From an uncultured Spirochaetaceae bacterium (GTDB lineage Bacteria; Spirochaetota; Spirochaetia; Sphaerochaetales; Sphaerochaetaceae), in contig CALXKJ010000020.1 in NCBI GenBank assembly GCA_944388955.1, positions 1-32,540 on the forward strand: 32,540 nt of DNA, given 5' to 3'. Position 1 is the first letter of the stretch. Each line of letters starts with the position of its first letter. Position numbers and translations under genes: made by a program. The notes under the pieces are model-generated. The model was not told the origin of the DNA, did not search any database, and was given only the letters and a program-made list of their open reading frames with translations. Of the stretch, positions 5,598 to 13,875 are shown piece by piece.

Positions 5598-7583
5598 TTA
5601 CCTTTCAATCACGATTGTCCCATAAGGCCTGATGGTATTTCCCTCCCCTATTATTATCTTTCCTTCAAACGTCTCTGACCTGATAACGACATCATGAGCA
5701 CTGAAATTCTGCATGAAAATATAGCTCTTTCCATCTTTTATGCGCTCAGATACGAAGACACCCCTTGGCAATGTCTTCATGATAGGCTCCAGCCCTTCAG
5801 CAGAAGCAACAGAGGAGAAGAAATCACTGTAGAAATCCTCATTCATCATTGAGCCTATGTAGTAAACACTGCCTTTTCTGGTGACAGCGGGTATGCCTTT
5901 GTAGAAATCATTGCCATAGATGAGTATAGGCTCAGCATCATAGACTTCCGGAATCTCTGAAAGTATCGATGAGGTATAGCTTCTGTTAATGCCTAGCGTA
6001 TTGCCAAGCACTGGCTCAACGCTGTTCTCAACACCATCCTGCAAGGCATCGATTTCAGCCCTGCATAGTCCAAGCAAATCAGAAAGCCCATAAGGTGTCC
6101 GTCCCGGATATATTGAGTCATAGTCATCAACGACTCCGCTCCAGTATGTGACAACAAGAACACCGCCCTGGGAAGCAAAGTTCCTCATTCTTTCCATGAC
6201 GCCTTTCCGGAACATATAGAGCATAGGCGCAACGAGCATACGATATGAAGAGAAGTCATGATCGGAATCAATCACATCCACATCGAAGCCGCATCTTCTT
6301 ATGCCAAGATATACCCGCCTGAGATTGTCCCTATAGTGCAAGCCCTTGTTTCTCGGCCCCGCAGCTCCCTCCATAGCCCATCTCGACTGCGTATCGTTTA
6401 TGATTGCAATCCGAGGTTTGTTCACGCTTCCTTTTACATCGGAGAGAAGCTCAAGCTTCTTTCCAAGCTCGCTGGCTTCTTTTATCGTTCTTGTCTCACG
6501 TCCTGATGTGTCTAGAAGAGCTCCATGGAATTTCTCAAATCCTCCACGCCCATGACGCATCTGGAAGAAAAGGGCACCATCGGCGCCATGCGCGACAGCT
6601 TCAAGCGATTCAGCTTCCATAACACCTGGGCGTTTCAGATGCGAAAGCGGTTGCCAATTCGTCGCTTCCGGACAGCTTTCCATCAGTATGAATGGCTTAT
6701 TCTTCATCGCGCGGAAATAATCATGCTCCATCGCGTTATCTGCAGCGACAAGCACATCATCTCCATCAAACCCAGTGCCCCATGCGGGATAATTATCCCA
6801 GGAAATGAAGTCAAGACAGTCTGCGAAACGACTGTAATCGAGACCTGTATAGTTGTACATCATATTCGTTGTCACAGGCAGATCCGAGTATTTCCGTACA
6901 GCTTTTATCTCCTCATTCATGAAATCAATGGTCTGATGAGTGACAAAGCGCTTCCACTCAAGCGAGAGTGCAGGATTCTGGCCTTCCCCGATGCTTGAAG
7001 GACTCTCGATAGAGTCAAAGCTATCATAGATATGGCTCCAGAATGCATTATTCCAACGCCTGTTGAGCTCGTCTATGCTCTCATACCGCTTCTCAAGCCA
7101 TCGATGAAAAGCATCCTGGCATAAAGGACAATGACATTCCCCACCATACTCATTTGAAATATGCCATGCAATCACTGCCTTGTGATGACCGAAAGCTTCA
7201 GAGAGTTTCTCATTGATAGCTCTCACCTTCTCTCTGTAAACAGGTGATGTATAGCAATGATTATGTCTCTCACCGAATATCATGCGGCGACGATCTTCTC
7301 TGACACGGAGCACTTCAGGATACTTGTCTGAAAGCCACTTCGGCCTTGCGCCTGAAGGTGTTGCGAGATTTACGCTTATGCCCTCTTCATAAAGACGATC
7401 TAGGAGAGACGAAAGAAAAGTGAAGTCATATTTCCCTTCCTCTGGCTCCAGAAATGACCATGAGAAGATATTCACACTTACTGTATTGACACCCATTTCA
7501 TGGAATCGTCTTATGTCTTCTTCAAGGATATTCTTATCATCAAGCCACTGCTCTGGATTGTAATCACCGCCAAAACCAATCAT
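5598..7583 (-). CDS. Beta-galactosidase, glycoside hydrolase family 42
   Basis: This 661-residue enzyme hydrolyses terminal beta-galactosides in the cytoplasm (no signal peptide). The N-terminal TIM barrel starts GGDYNPEQW, the usual GH42 opening. The acid/base Glu is E145 in WHISNEYGG and the nucleophile is E302 in FILMESCPE. C110, C150, C152 and C155 (GECHCPLC) reproduce the structural zinc-binding cysteine set of GH42. A trimerisation domain (residues about 390-600, starting RIAIINDTQSRWAMEG) and a short C-terminal beta domain follow; length is normal. I chose the ATG at 7581-7583, which has GGAGG six bases upstream, over a codon 39 nt earlier without one. A TATAAT (7611-7616, minus) lies at a proper distance. 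No transporter or lac regulator is adjacent. Confidence 0.93.
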   Translation of the reverse strand: MIGFGGDYNPEQWLDDKNILEEDIRRFHEMGVNTVSVNIFSWSFLEPEEGKYDFTFLSSLLDRLYEEGISVNLATPSGARPKWLSDKYPEVLRVREDRRRMIFGERHNHCYTSPVYREKVRAINEKLSEAFGHHKAVIAWHISNEYGGECHCPLCQDAFHRWLEKRYESIDELNRRWNNAFWSHIYDSFDSIESPSSIGEGQNPALSLEWKRFVTHQTIDFMNEEIKAVRKYSDLPVTTNMMYNYTGLDYSRFADCLDFISWDNYPAWGTGFDGDDVLVAADNAMEHDYFRAMKNKPFILMESCPEATNWQPLSHLKRPGVMEAESLEAVAHGADGALFFQMRHGRGGFEKFHGALLDTSGRETRTIKEASELGKKLELLSDVKGSVNKPRIAIINDTQSRWAMEGAAGPRNKGLHYRDNLRRVYLGIRRCGFDVDVIDSDHDFSSYRMLVAPMLYMFRKGVMERMRNFASQGGVLVVTYWSGVVDDYDSIYPGRTPYGLSDLLGLCRAEIDALQDGVENSVEPVLGNTLGINRSYTSSILSEIPEVYDAEPILIYGNDFYKGIPAVTRKGSVYYIGSMMNEDFYSDFFSSVASAEGLEPIMKTLPRGVFVSERIKDGKSYIFMQNFSAHDVVIRSETFEGKIIIGEGNTIRPYGTIVIER

Positions 7584-7610
7584 TTTCTGCCTCCGATGAA
7601 TGTATTGACG

Positions 7611-7616
7611 ATTATA
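7611..7616 (-). promoter_or_regulatory. -10 box of the beta-galactosidase gene
   Basis: A consensus TATAAT on the minus strand sits 27 nt before the GH42 start codon, leaving room for a short leader with the GGAGG ribosome site. The -35 is not clear (TGTGAA at 18 bp). Confidence 0.45.
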
Positions 7617-7648
7617 AGGCAAAGGGAGTAAAACTTCACATGATTTTT

Positions 7649-7675
7649 ATTGACATTTTTACAGAATATGTCAAT
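7649..7675. promoter_or_regulatory. Perfect 8-bp dyad upstream of the fatty-acid operon
   Basis: ATTGACAT (7649-7656) and ATGTCAAT (7668-7675) are exact inverted copies with an 11-bp gap, ending 24 bp before acpP. The left arm contains a consensus -35, TTGACA (7650-7655). A repressor bound here would cover the promoter of the operon and lies between the divergent GH42 and acpP genes. I could not place a convincing -10 for acpP. Confidence 0.55.
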
Positions 7676-7699
7676 GTGTAATTATAAGGAGAAAACAAG

Positions 7700-7933
7700 A
7701 TGACAGAAAACGATGTATTCAACGCTATTGCGGAGGTTGTTTCAGAAAGAACGGACACAGCAAAGGAAGATGTTAAGGCAGAAAGCACATTCCGTGACCT
7801 TGGTGTTGATTCTCTTGATACAGTGGAAATCCTCATGGAGCTTGAAGACAAGCTTGGAATAGAGATTGAACTGGACAGAAAGATATCAACAGTTTCAGAT
7901 CTCGTTTCATTCATCATGGACAAGGAGAACTGA
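7700..7933 (+). CDS. acpP: Acyl carrier protein
   Basis: A 77-residue acidic four-helix protein that carries growing acyl chains on a phosphopantetheine arm. The attachment Ser38 lies in the conserved DLGVDSLDTVEILMELED segment (DSL motif). Size is normal. The start has AAGGAG eight bases upstream. It is the first gene of the operon, 2 nt before fabK. The holo-ACP synthase gene needed for activation is not in the window. Being first in a Firmicutes-type fab cluster, it is the housekeeping ACP and not a polyketide carrier. Confidence 0.95.
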   Translation: MTENDVFNAIAEVVSERTDTAKEDVKAESTFRDLGVDSLDTVEILMELEDKLGIEIELDRKISTVSDLVSFIMDKEN

Positions 7934-7935
7934 GA

Positions 7936-8880
7936 ATGCTCAGCACTCCAGTAACAGAGCTTCTTGGCATAAAATACCCCGTATTTCAGGGCGGTATGGC
8001 ATGGATTTCCGATGGCCGTCTTGCCGCGGCTGTATCAAACGGTGGCGGGCTTGGTATCATCGCGTCCGGCAATGCTCCTGCTGAGTATGTGAGGAATGAG
8101 ATAAGAAAGGCGAAAAGCATGACAGACAAGCCTTTTGGCGTGAACATCATGCTGCTCAGTCCCTACGCTGACGAGATTGCTTCCGTAGTTGCGGAAGAAG
8201 GCGTAAGCGTTGTAACCACAGGTGCTGGGAACCCCGCTAAATACATGGATGCTTGGAAGAGAGCGGGAATAAAAGTCATTCCCGTCGTTGCTTCAGTCGC
8301 GATTGCAAAACTCATGGAGCGCCTTGGCGCTTCAGCTGTGATAGCCGAAGGAGGAGAAAGCGGAGGACATATAGGAGAACTGACGACTATAGTGCTTGTC
8401 CCTCTTATTGTCTCAGCAGTCTCCATACCTGTTATAGCCGCAGGAGGAATCGCAACAGGAGAACAAGCAGCGGCGGCTTTCATGCTCGGTGCTGTTGGCG
8501 TACAGATGGGAACACGTTTCCTTACAGCTGATGAATGCTCCGTGTCGGAAACATATAAGGAGAAGATCCTCAAAGCTGGTGACAGATGCACGATGGTGAC
8601 CGGCAAAAGGCTTGGTCATCCTGTTCGCTCACTGAAGACACCATTTTCACGAGCGTATCAGAAAGCTGAATACAGCACCATGAGCGATGACGAGCTCGAG
8701 ACATTTGCAGTCGGCGCTTTGAGGAAAGCTGTTGTTGATGGTGATTCAGAGCATGGTTGCTTCCTGTCAGGGCAAGTCGCGGCATTCGTCAATAAAAGAG
8801 AAAAAGCCGCTGATATCGTCAAGAGCATCGCGGAAGACGCCGAAACATGCCTCAGAGGGGCAATGAAATGGGTAAGATAG
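7936..8880 (+). CDS. fabK: Enoyl-ACP reductase II (FMN-dependent)
   Basis: A 314-residue TIM-barrel flavoprotein of the nitronate monooxygenase/FabK family that reduces enoyl-ACP in the last step of each elongation cycle. Family marks are the N-terminal PVFQGGMAWISDGRLAAAVS, the phosphate-binding GGGLGIIASG, AEGGESGGHIG in the middle with the active His, and AAGGIATGEQAAAAFMLGA followed by GVQMGTRFL. Its place directly after acpP and before fabD in a streptococcal-type cluster argues for FabK over a nitronate monooxygenase. FabK enzymes are resistant to triclosan, unlike FabI; no FabI is seen here. Only 2 nt separate it from acpP, and its 3' end overlaps fabD by 13 nt. Confidence 0.92.
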   Translation: MLSTPVTELLGIKYPVFQGGMAWISDGRLAAAVSNGGGLGIIASGNAPAEYVRNEIRKAKSMTDKPFGVNIMLLSPYADEIASVVAEEGVSVVTTGAGNPAKYMDAWKRAGIKVIPVVASVAIAKLMERLGASAVIAEGGESGGHIGELTTIVLVPLIVSAVSIPVIAAGGIATGEQAAAAFMLGAVGVQMGTRFLTADECSVSETYKEKILKAGDRCTMVTGKRLGHPVRSLKTPFSRAYQKAEYSTMSDDELETFAVGALRKAVVDGDSEHGCFLSGQVAAFVNKREKAADIVKSIAEDAETCLRGAMKWVR

Positions 8881-9782
8881 CATTCATCTTCTCTGGACAA
8901 GGCTCTCAGTATCCAGGGATGTGCAAGGATATATTCACAAACTACAGTGAGGCAGAAGAAGCTTTATGCAAGCTTGATGCAATCCATAACGGACTCATCG
9001 ATCTCATCTTCAGCTCAACCGAGGACGAGCTTAAGAGAACCGAGAATACACAGCTTGCGCTATACGCTGCAGAAATCATGATAAGCACTCTTCTGAGAAA
9101 GAGAGGCATTCATCCTGATGGAGCTGCAGGTTTCTCACTCGGTGAGATAGCAGCTCTGGAGACAGCTGGAGCAATCAATGCGGAAGATGGCATGAGAATC
9201 ATTGAAAAGCGTGCATGCCTGATGCAGAAAGCAGCAGAGAAACATGACGCTGCGATGTTCGCTGTTCTCAAGCTCAGCGATGAGACTGTCGAGATTATTA
9301 CTCATGATTTCTCCAACGCCTATCCTGTTAATTACAACGCACCAAGTCAGGTCGTGGTTTCAGTAGCCGCTTCTGAAGCGGATGCTTTCGAGAGAAGGAT
9401 AAAGGAATCTGGGGGAAGAGCGATGAAACTGAATGTCTCTGGCGGCTTCCACTCACCTTTCATGGATGAAGCCGCGGAAGGTTTCAGAAAAGCTATAAGC
9501 GAAGAGGTATTCAGAAGTCCCATGATTCCTATCTGGTCGAATCTGACTGGCAGAAGATACGGGGAGAACATAAAGGAAATGCTCCCTGCTCAGATAAACA
9601 ATCCAGTCAGATGGAAGGATGAGATCGAGGATATGAGTACCTCAGGTTTTGATACATTCATTGAGATAGGCCCCGGGAAGACATTGATAAATCTTGTAAA
9701 GAGGATACTTCCGGACGCACATCTCATGAATGCTTCCTCTGCCGAGGATATTGAGCTGATACTCAAGGAGATTTCCAGATGA
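8868..9782 (+). CDS. fabD: Malonyl-CoA:ACP transacylase
   Basis: A 304-residue transferase that moves malonyl from CoA to ACP. It opens with FIFSGQGSQYPGM. The nucleophile is Ser90 in GFSLGE (the family's GHSLGE, with Phe in place of His) and the catalytic His lies in GGFHSPFM near residue 195. The conserved Gln in NNPVRW is present. I chose the ATG at 8868, which has AGAGGGG eight bases upstream, over one 21 nt earlier; the start then lies inside the fabK end. Its stop overlaps fabG by ATGA. Length is usual for the family (about 305-315). Confidence 0.93.
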   Translation: MGKIAFIFSGQGSQYPGMCKDIFTNYSEAEEALCKLDAIHNGLIDLIFSSTEDELKRTENTQLALYAAEIMISTLLRKRGIHPDGAAGFSLGEIAALETAGAINAEDGMRIIEKRACLMQKAAEKHDAAMFAVLKLSDETVEIITHDFSNAYPVNYNAPSQVVVSVAASEADAFERRIKESGGRAMKLNVSGGFHSPFMDEAAEGFRKAISEEVFRSPMIPIWSNLTGRRYGENIKEMLPAQINNPVRWKDEIEDMSTSGFDTFIEIGPGKTLINLVKRILPDAHLMNASSAEDIELILKEISR

Positions 9783-10498
9783 AGGAAACAGCAATTATCA
9801 CAGGAGGCTCAAGAGGCATAGGAAGAGCTATTGCCCTGAAGCTTGCAGAGAGTGGTTATCATATAGCCTTGATTTATCAGGGAAACACAGAGAAAGCAGA
9901 AGAGACAGTCTCTTTATGCAAAGCCTATGGAGTTGCAGCCAAAGCGTACAGATGCGATGTCTCATCAAATGATGAAGTAAAGACAGCAATCAGTGAAATC
10001 AGAAAGGATTCAGATACTGTCTCAGTGCTTGTCAATAACGCTGGAATCACACGCGATTCTCTCATCGCCATGATGAGCTATGAAAACTGGGAGAGCGTTA
10101 TAAACACGAATCTCAGAGGCACATTCCTGATGATAAAGCACACAGTCCCTCTTCTTTTGCGGAACAAGGGTGGAAGGATTGTGAATATAAGCTCTGTATC
10201 GGGGATGATGGGTAATCCTGGGCAGGCGAACTATTCAGCTTCGAAAGCTGGTGTTATCGGATTGACGAAGACAGTTGCAAAGGAGCTCTGCAAGAAGGGA
10301 ATCACGTGCAACGCAATAGCCCCTGGATTCATTAAGACAGAAATGACTGAAAATCTGGAGAACAGCGAGCTTCTAAATTCAATCCCTCTCGGGAGAATGG
10401 GAAGCGCGGACGATATCGCTGACACTGCCCTCTTCCTAATAAAGTCATCATACATAACAGGAGAGGTCATCAGAGTCGACGGCGGACTTGCCATGTGA
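9779..10498 (+). CDS. fabG: 3-oxoacyl-ACP reductase
   Basis: A 239-residue short-chain dehydrogenase that reduces 3-oxoacyl-ACP with NADPH. The cofactor loop is GGSRGIGRAIA near residue 9, NNAG is in the fourth strand, and the catalytic Ser-Tyr-Lys set lies in NISSVSG and NYSASKAG. The C-terminal GEVIRVDGGLAM is typical of FabG. It overlaps fabD by 4 nt (ATGA) and ends ATGTGAGGAG, which supplies the ribosome site of fabF. Confidence 0.95.
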   Translation: MKETAIITGGSRGIGRAIALKLAESGYHIALIYQGNTEKAEETVSLCKAYGVAAKAYRCDVSSNDEVKTAISEIRKDSDTVSVLVNNAGITRDSLIAMMSYENWESVINTNLRGTFLMIKHTVPLLLRNKGGRIVNISSVSGMMGNPGQANYSASKAGVIGLTKTVAKELCKKGITCNAIAPGFIKTEMTENLENSELLNSIPLGRMGSADDIADTALFLIKSSYITGEVIRVDGGLAM

Positions 10499-10506
10499 GG
10501 AGAATT

Positions 10507-11742
10507 ATGGAAGGAAGAAGAGTTGTAGTAACGGGAATCGGAGCAGTGAGTCCCGTTGGAAATACAGTAAACGAAGCATGGAACAGCCTTATTGAAGGCA
10601 GATGCGGAATCGGGGAAATCACATACTTCGACACATCAGCATTCAAAGCTAAGCTTGATGCGGAAGTGAAGAACTTCAACCCTAGAGACTGGATGGAGAA
10701 GCAGGACATGCTCCGCTCCGATAGATACGTGCATTTCGCCATGGCGTCCAGTGTGGAAGCTGTGAATGACAGCGGCATCGAAGGCACTATAGAGCCCGAG
10801 AGATTCGCCGTATATTACGGAAGCGGCATAGGTGGAATCATCACATTCACTTCAGAGATGAGGAAACTCATCGAAAGAGGTCCAGGACGTGTTTCTCCAT
10901 TTCTCATTCCGATGATGATACCGAATATGGCGGCAGGCATGCTCGCTATAAGATTCGGATGCAAAGGTGCGGCACTGCCAGCAGTAACTGCATGCGCGTC
11001 AGGCTCCAATGCAATCGGAGAAGCTGTAAGGGCTATCAGACATGGATACGCGGATGCTGTGATAACAGGAGGAGCAGAAGCCGCTATATCAGACCTGGGA
11101 GTGGCAGGATTCCAGAATATGCAGGCACTCTCCATAAGTACCGATCCAGCTGCAGCCTCCCTTCCTTTTGACAGAAGACGCGCGGGCTTCGTCATCGGCG
11201 AAGGAGCAGCGACTCTCGTCCTGGAAGAATATGAAAGGGCGAAGAAGCGCGGAGCACATATCTACGGCGAAGTTGTTGGATATGGATCGACTTGCGACGC
11301 ATACCATATCACAGCACCATCCCCGGATTCTGACGGAGGTAAAAGAGCTATAGAAGAGGCCCTGAAGGAAGCTGGATGGAAGGAGAACGAGAAGATTTAC
11401 ATAAACGCACATGGAACCGGCACTCCTATGAACGACAGATGCGAGACGAAAGCCATAAAGAGGGCGCTTGGAGATGAGAACGCTAGAAAAGCTGTAATAA
11501 GCTCTTCAAAATCGATGACTGGACATATGCTGGGTGCGGCTGGTGCGTTTGAGGCTATTGTTGCGCTGAAAACACTGCAGGAAGGTATTGTCACACCGAC
11601 TATAAACCTCCAGGAGCCTGATCCGGAGTGCGACCTCGATTATACCCCGCTTACGGCAAGGGAATGGAAAAGCGATATCGCTCTCTCCATCTCTCTTGGG
11701 TTTGGCGGACACAATGCAGTCCTTGCATTCAGGAGGATATGA
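10507..11742 (+). CDS. fabF: 3-oxoacyl-ACP synthase II
   Basis: A 411-residue condensing enzyme that extends acyl-ACP with malonyl-ACP. The catalytic Cys163 lies in AVTACASGSNAIGEA, the first His in NAHGTGTPMND, and the second His with the Lys in SSSKSMTGHMLGAAGA. These mark a C-H-H ketosynthase of the FabB/FabF type, not FabH (C-H-N). I took the ATG at 10507 because AGGAG (10498-10502) is 4 nt upstream; an in-frame GTG at 10495 is less likely. Since no fabH is present in this cluster, initiation must come from elsewhere in the genome or from this enzyme. Confidence 0.95.
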   Translation: MEGRRVVVTGIGAVSPVGNTVNEAWNSLIEGRCGIGEITYFDTSAFKAKLDAEVKNFNPRDWMEKQDMLRSDRYVHFAMASSVEAVNDSGIEGTIEPERFAVYYGSGIGGIITFTSEMRKLIERGPGRVSPFLIPMMIPNMAAGMLAIRFGCKGAALPAVTACASGSNAIGEAVRAIRHGYADAVITGGAEAAISDLGVAGFQNMQALSISTDPAAASLPFDRRRAGFVIGEGAATLVLEEYERAKKRGAHIYGEVVGYGSTCDAYHITAPSPDSDGGKRAIEEALKEAGWKENEKIYINAHGTGTPMNDRCETKAIKRALGDENARKAVISSSKSMTGHMLGAAGAFEAIVALKTLQEGIVTPTINLQEPDPECDLDYTPLTAREWKSDIALSISLGFGGHNAVLAFRRI

Positions 11743-12146
11743 TGAACGCAGAAGCTATCAGAAAGTACGCGACACTGATGCAAGAGCTAGATCTCACAGG
11801 TCTTGAAGTCAATGAGAATGGTGCCGCGATAAGACTCGAGAGAAACATGAAAGGAAGCGTACAGGAGACGAAAACCGTAAAGGATGAACCTGCTGCAGAA
11901 GAAGATGGAGAGGTAATCACATCACCAATGGTGGGTGTCTTCTACACTTCCCCTGAAGAAAACGCGGAGCCATATGTGAGTGTAGGTACGAAAGTGAAGA
12001 AAGGCGACACGCTCTGCCTTATTGAAGCAATGAAGCTGCTTAACGAGATAACTGCCGAAAGAGATGGTGTCATTGCTGAGGTAATGCAGAAGAATGCCTC
12101 TGTCGTGGGTTTCGGGTCTCCGCTTTTCAGGATAAGGGAGGCATGA
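11742..12146 (+). CDS. accB: Biotin carboxyl carrier protein of acetyl-CoA carboxylase
   Basis: A 134-residue protein with an N-terminal helical segment (residues 1-35), an acidic linker (about 44-58) and a C-terminal biotinyl domain starting ITSPMVGVFYTSP. Biotin would be attached to Lys98 in LIEAMKLLNEI; the family usually has EAMKMMN, so the two residues after Lys are Leu-Leu here. The protruding-thumb region (SPEENAEPYVSVG) of the AccB type is kept. Two adjacent ATGs occur (11739 and 11742); the second has the better spacing to AGGAGG (11731-11736) and overlaps the fabF stop by one base. It is a little shorter than the E. coli protein (156). Confidence 0.93.
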   Translation: MNAEAIRKYATLMQELDLTGLEVNENGAAIRLERNMKGSVQETKTVKDEPAAEEDGEVITSPMVGVFYTSPEENAEPYVSVGTKVKKGDTLCLIEAMKLLNEITAERDGVIAEVMQKNASVVGFGSPLFRIREA

Positions 12147-12586
12147 TGAATAGAAATGAGATTATGAAGCTCCTTCCTCATCGCGATTCAATGCTTCTTC
12201 TCGACGAAGCGGAGCGAATCGGAGAAGAAGCTCATGGAATGTACCGCGTTAAAGGAAATGAGTTCTTCCTGGATGGGCACTTCCCGGGCTTTCAGGTTGT
12301 TCCCGGTGTGATACTATGCGAAATCCTTGCCCAGACAGCATGCTCGCTTATCGATATGGGAGAAGACGATGGAAAGATTCCTGTTTACGCGGGTCTTGAT
12401 AAAGTACGTTTCAGATCTCCTGTCCGTCCAGGGGATGAATTCAGGACAGTATGCAGGATAACAAAATCAAAAGGGCCTTTCTTCTTCTGCGAAGGAGAAG
12501 GATATGTCAGAGATAGAAAGTGCATCAGCGCTTCATTCTCATTCTGCATCACAGATAAGGATATGATATGTTCGCAAGAATCCTGA
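12146..12586 (+). CDS. fabZ: 3-hydroxyacyl-ACP dehydratase
   Basis: A 146-residue hot-dog-fold enzyme that dehydrates 3-hydroxyacyl-ACP. Marks are IMKLLPHRDSMLLLDE at the start, the catalytic His in DGHFPGFQVVPGV and the catalytic Glu in ILCEILAQTA. The family usually has GHFPGxPVMPG; here Phe-Gln-Val-Val replaces part of it without touching the catalytic residues. ATGATG at 12143 offers two starts; the second sits 4 nt after GGGAGG. It overlaps accC by 19 nt. A FabA role (isomerisation) is not indicated, so the source of unsaturated chains is not visible. Confidence 0.93.
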   Translation: MNRNEIMKLLPHRDSMLLLDEAERIGEEAHGMYRVKGNEFFLDGHFPGFQVVPGVILCEILAQTACSLIDMGEDDGKIPVYAGLDKVRFRSPVRPGDEFRTVCRITKSKGPFFFCEGEGYVRDRKCISASFSFCITDKDMICSQES

Positions 12587-13875
12587 TTGCAAACAGAGGT
12601 GAGATAGCTGTCAGGATAATACGCGCGTGCAAGGAGATGGGCATAAAGACAATTGCAGTATACTCCGAAGCCGATTCCAACGCGCTTCACCGCTATCTTG
12701 CAGATGAAGCTGTATGCATAGGCAAAGCACAGGCTGCGGATAGCTATCTCAACATTGAGAGGATTATCAGTGCAGCGCTTGCTTACAAAGCGGATGCCAT
12801 CCATCCGGGATATGGTTTTCTTTCAGAAAATCCAATCCTTGCCGAGAAATGCATGGAGAATGGCATAGCCTTCATAGGTCCAGATGCTGCAACGATGAAC
12901 AGACTGAGCGACAAAGCGGCGATAAAGAGAATCGCGAAAGAAGCAGGACTCCCGGTAATCCCAGGCTCAGATGCGCTCGAAAACGCAGAGGAAGCTATCA
13001 ATGAAGCTGAGAGAATAGGATATCCTGTAATGCTGAAAGCCCGCTCTGGTGGCGGAGGCCGGGGCATAAGAGCTGTTTACAGTTCGAGTGAGCTTTCATC
13101 TCTCTTCCCGATTGCGGAGAAGGAAAGCGAAACCGCATTCGGTGACAAAGCTCTGTACATCGAGAAATACATAACAAGTGCGCGGCACGTGGAGGTGCAG
13201 GTACTTGCTGATGAGAAAGGAAATGCTATCGCGCTCGGAGAGAGGGATTGCTCGGTACAGCGTCATCATCAGAAGATGCTTGAGGAAGCTCCATCCCCTC
13301 TTCTTGATAACTCAAAACGAAGCGAGATGCTCCTGAAGTCAGAAGAAGCTGTGAAGCACATGGGCTACACAGGCGCTGGTACACTCGAGTTCCTGCTCGA
13401 TAAGGATGGAAATTACTATTTCATGGAAATGAATCTGCGTCTGCAGGTTGAGCACGGAGTGACAGAGATTCTTACCGGCATCGACCTCGTGAAATGGCAG
13501 ATCAGGATAGCGGCAGGCATACCTCTTTCTTTCACGCATGACGATGTAAGACAGAATGGCTCGGCGATAGAGTGCAGAATCAACGCACTCACACCTGGAA
13601 CAGTGAAGAGAATCCACATCCCGGGCGGTCCTTTCGTGAGATTCGACACATATCTCGAACCAGGTACGGACATTCCGCCTTTTTATGATCCTCTTGTGGG
13701 TAAGCTAATCGTCTACACAAAGACAAGAGAGGAAGCAATAAGAAAGATGAAAGCATACTTATGCGAGCTTGTAATAGATGGCATAGAGACGAACATCGAT
13801 GAAGAGCTGAGAATACTTACCAATCCGGATTTCATCTCAGGCGATTATGACACATCTCTTCTGGAGGGCGCATGA
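12568..13875 (+). CDS. accC: Biotin carboxylase of acetyl-CoA carboxylase
   Basis: A 435-residue ATP-grasp enzyme that carboxylates the biotin on AccB. It has the N-terminal ILIANRGEIAVRIIRACKEM, HPGYGFLSEN, the glycine-rich ATP loop KARSGGGGRGIR, HVEVQVLADEKGN, ERDCSVQRHHQKMLEEAPSP and EFLLDKDGNYYFMEMN. The catalytic segment reads LRLQVEHGVTE where most enzymes have TRIQVEHPVTE; the catalytic Arg, Gln, Val, Glu and His are kept. The protein is about 12-15 residues shorter at the C-terminus than common AccC. It overlaps fabZ by 19 nt and accD by 4 nt, so translation is probably coupled. Confidence 0.95.
   Translation: MFARILIANRGEIAVRIIRACKEMGIKTIAVYSEADSNALHRYLADEAVCIGKAQAADSYLNIERIISAALAYKADAIHPGYGFLSENPILAEKCMENGIAFIGPDAATMNRLSDKAAIKRIAKEAGLPVIPGSDALENAEEAINEAERIGYPVMLKARSGGGGRGIRAVYSSSELSSLFPIAEKESETAFGDKALYIEKYITSARHVEVQVLADEKGNAIALGERDCSVQRHHQKMLEEAPSPLLDNSKRSEMLLKSEEAVKHMGYTGAGTLEFLLDKDGNYYFMEMNLRLQVEHGVTEILTGIDLVKWQIRIAAGIPLSFTHDDVRQNGSAIECRINALTPGTVKRIHIPGGPFVRFDTYLEPGTDIPPFYDPLVGKLIVYTKTREEAIRKMKAYLCELVIDGIETNIDEELRILTNPDFISGDYDTSLLEGA

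Noticed and set aside
10495-10506. GTG start for fabF four codons upstream
   Set aside because: The ATG at 10507 has AGGAG at a proper distance and fits the family N-terminus.
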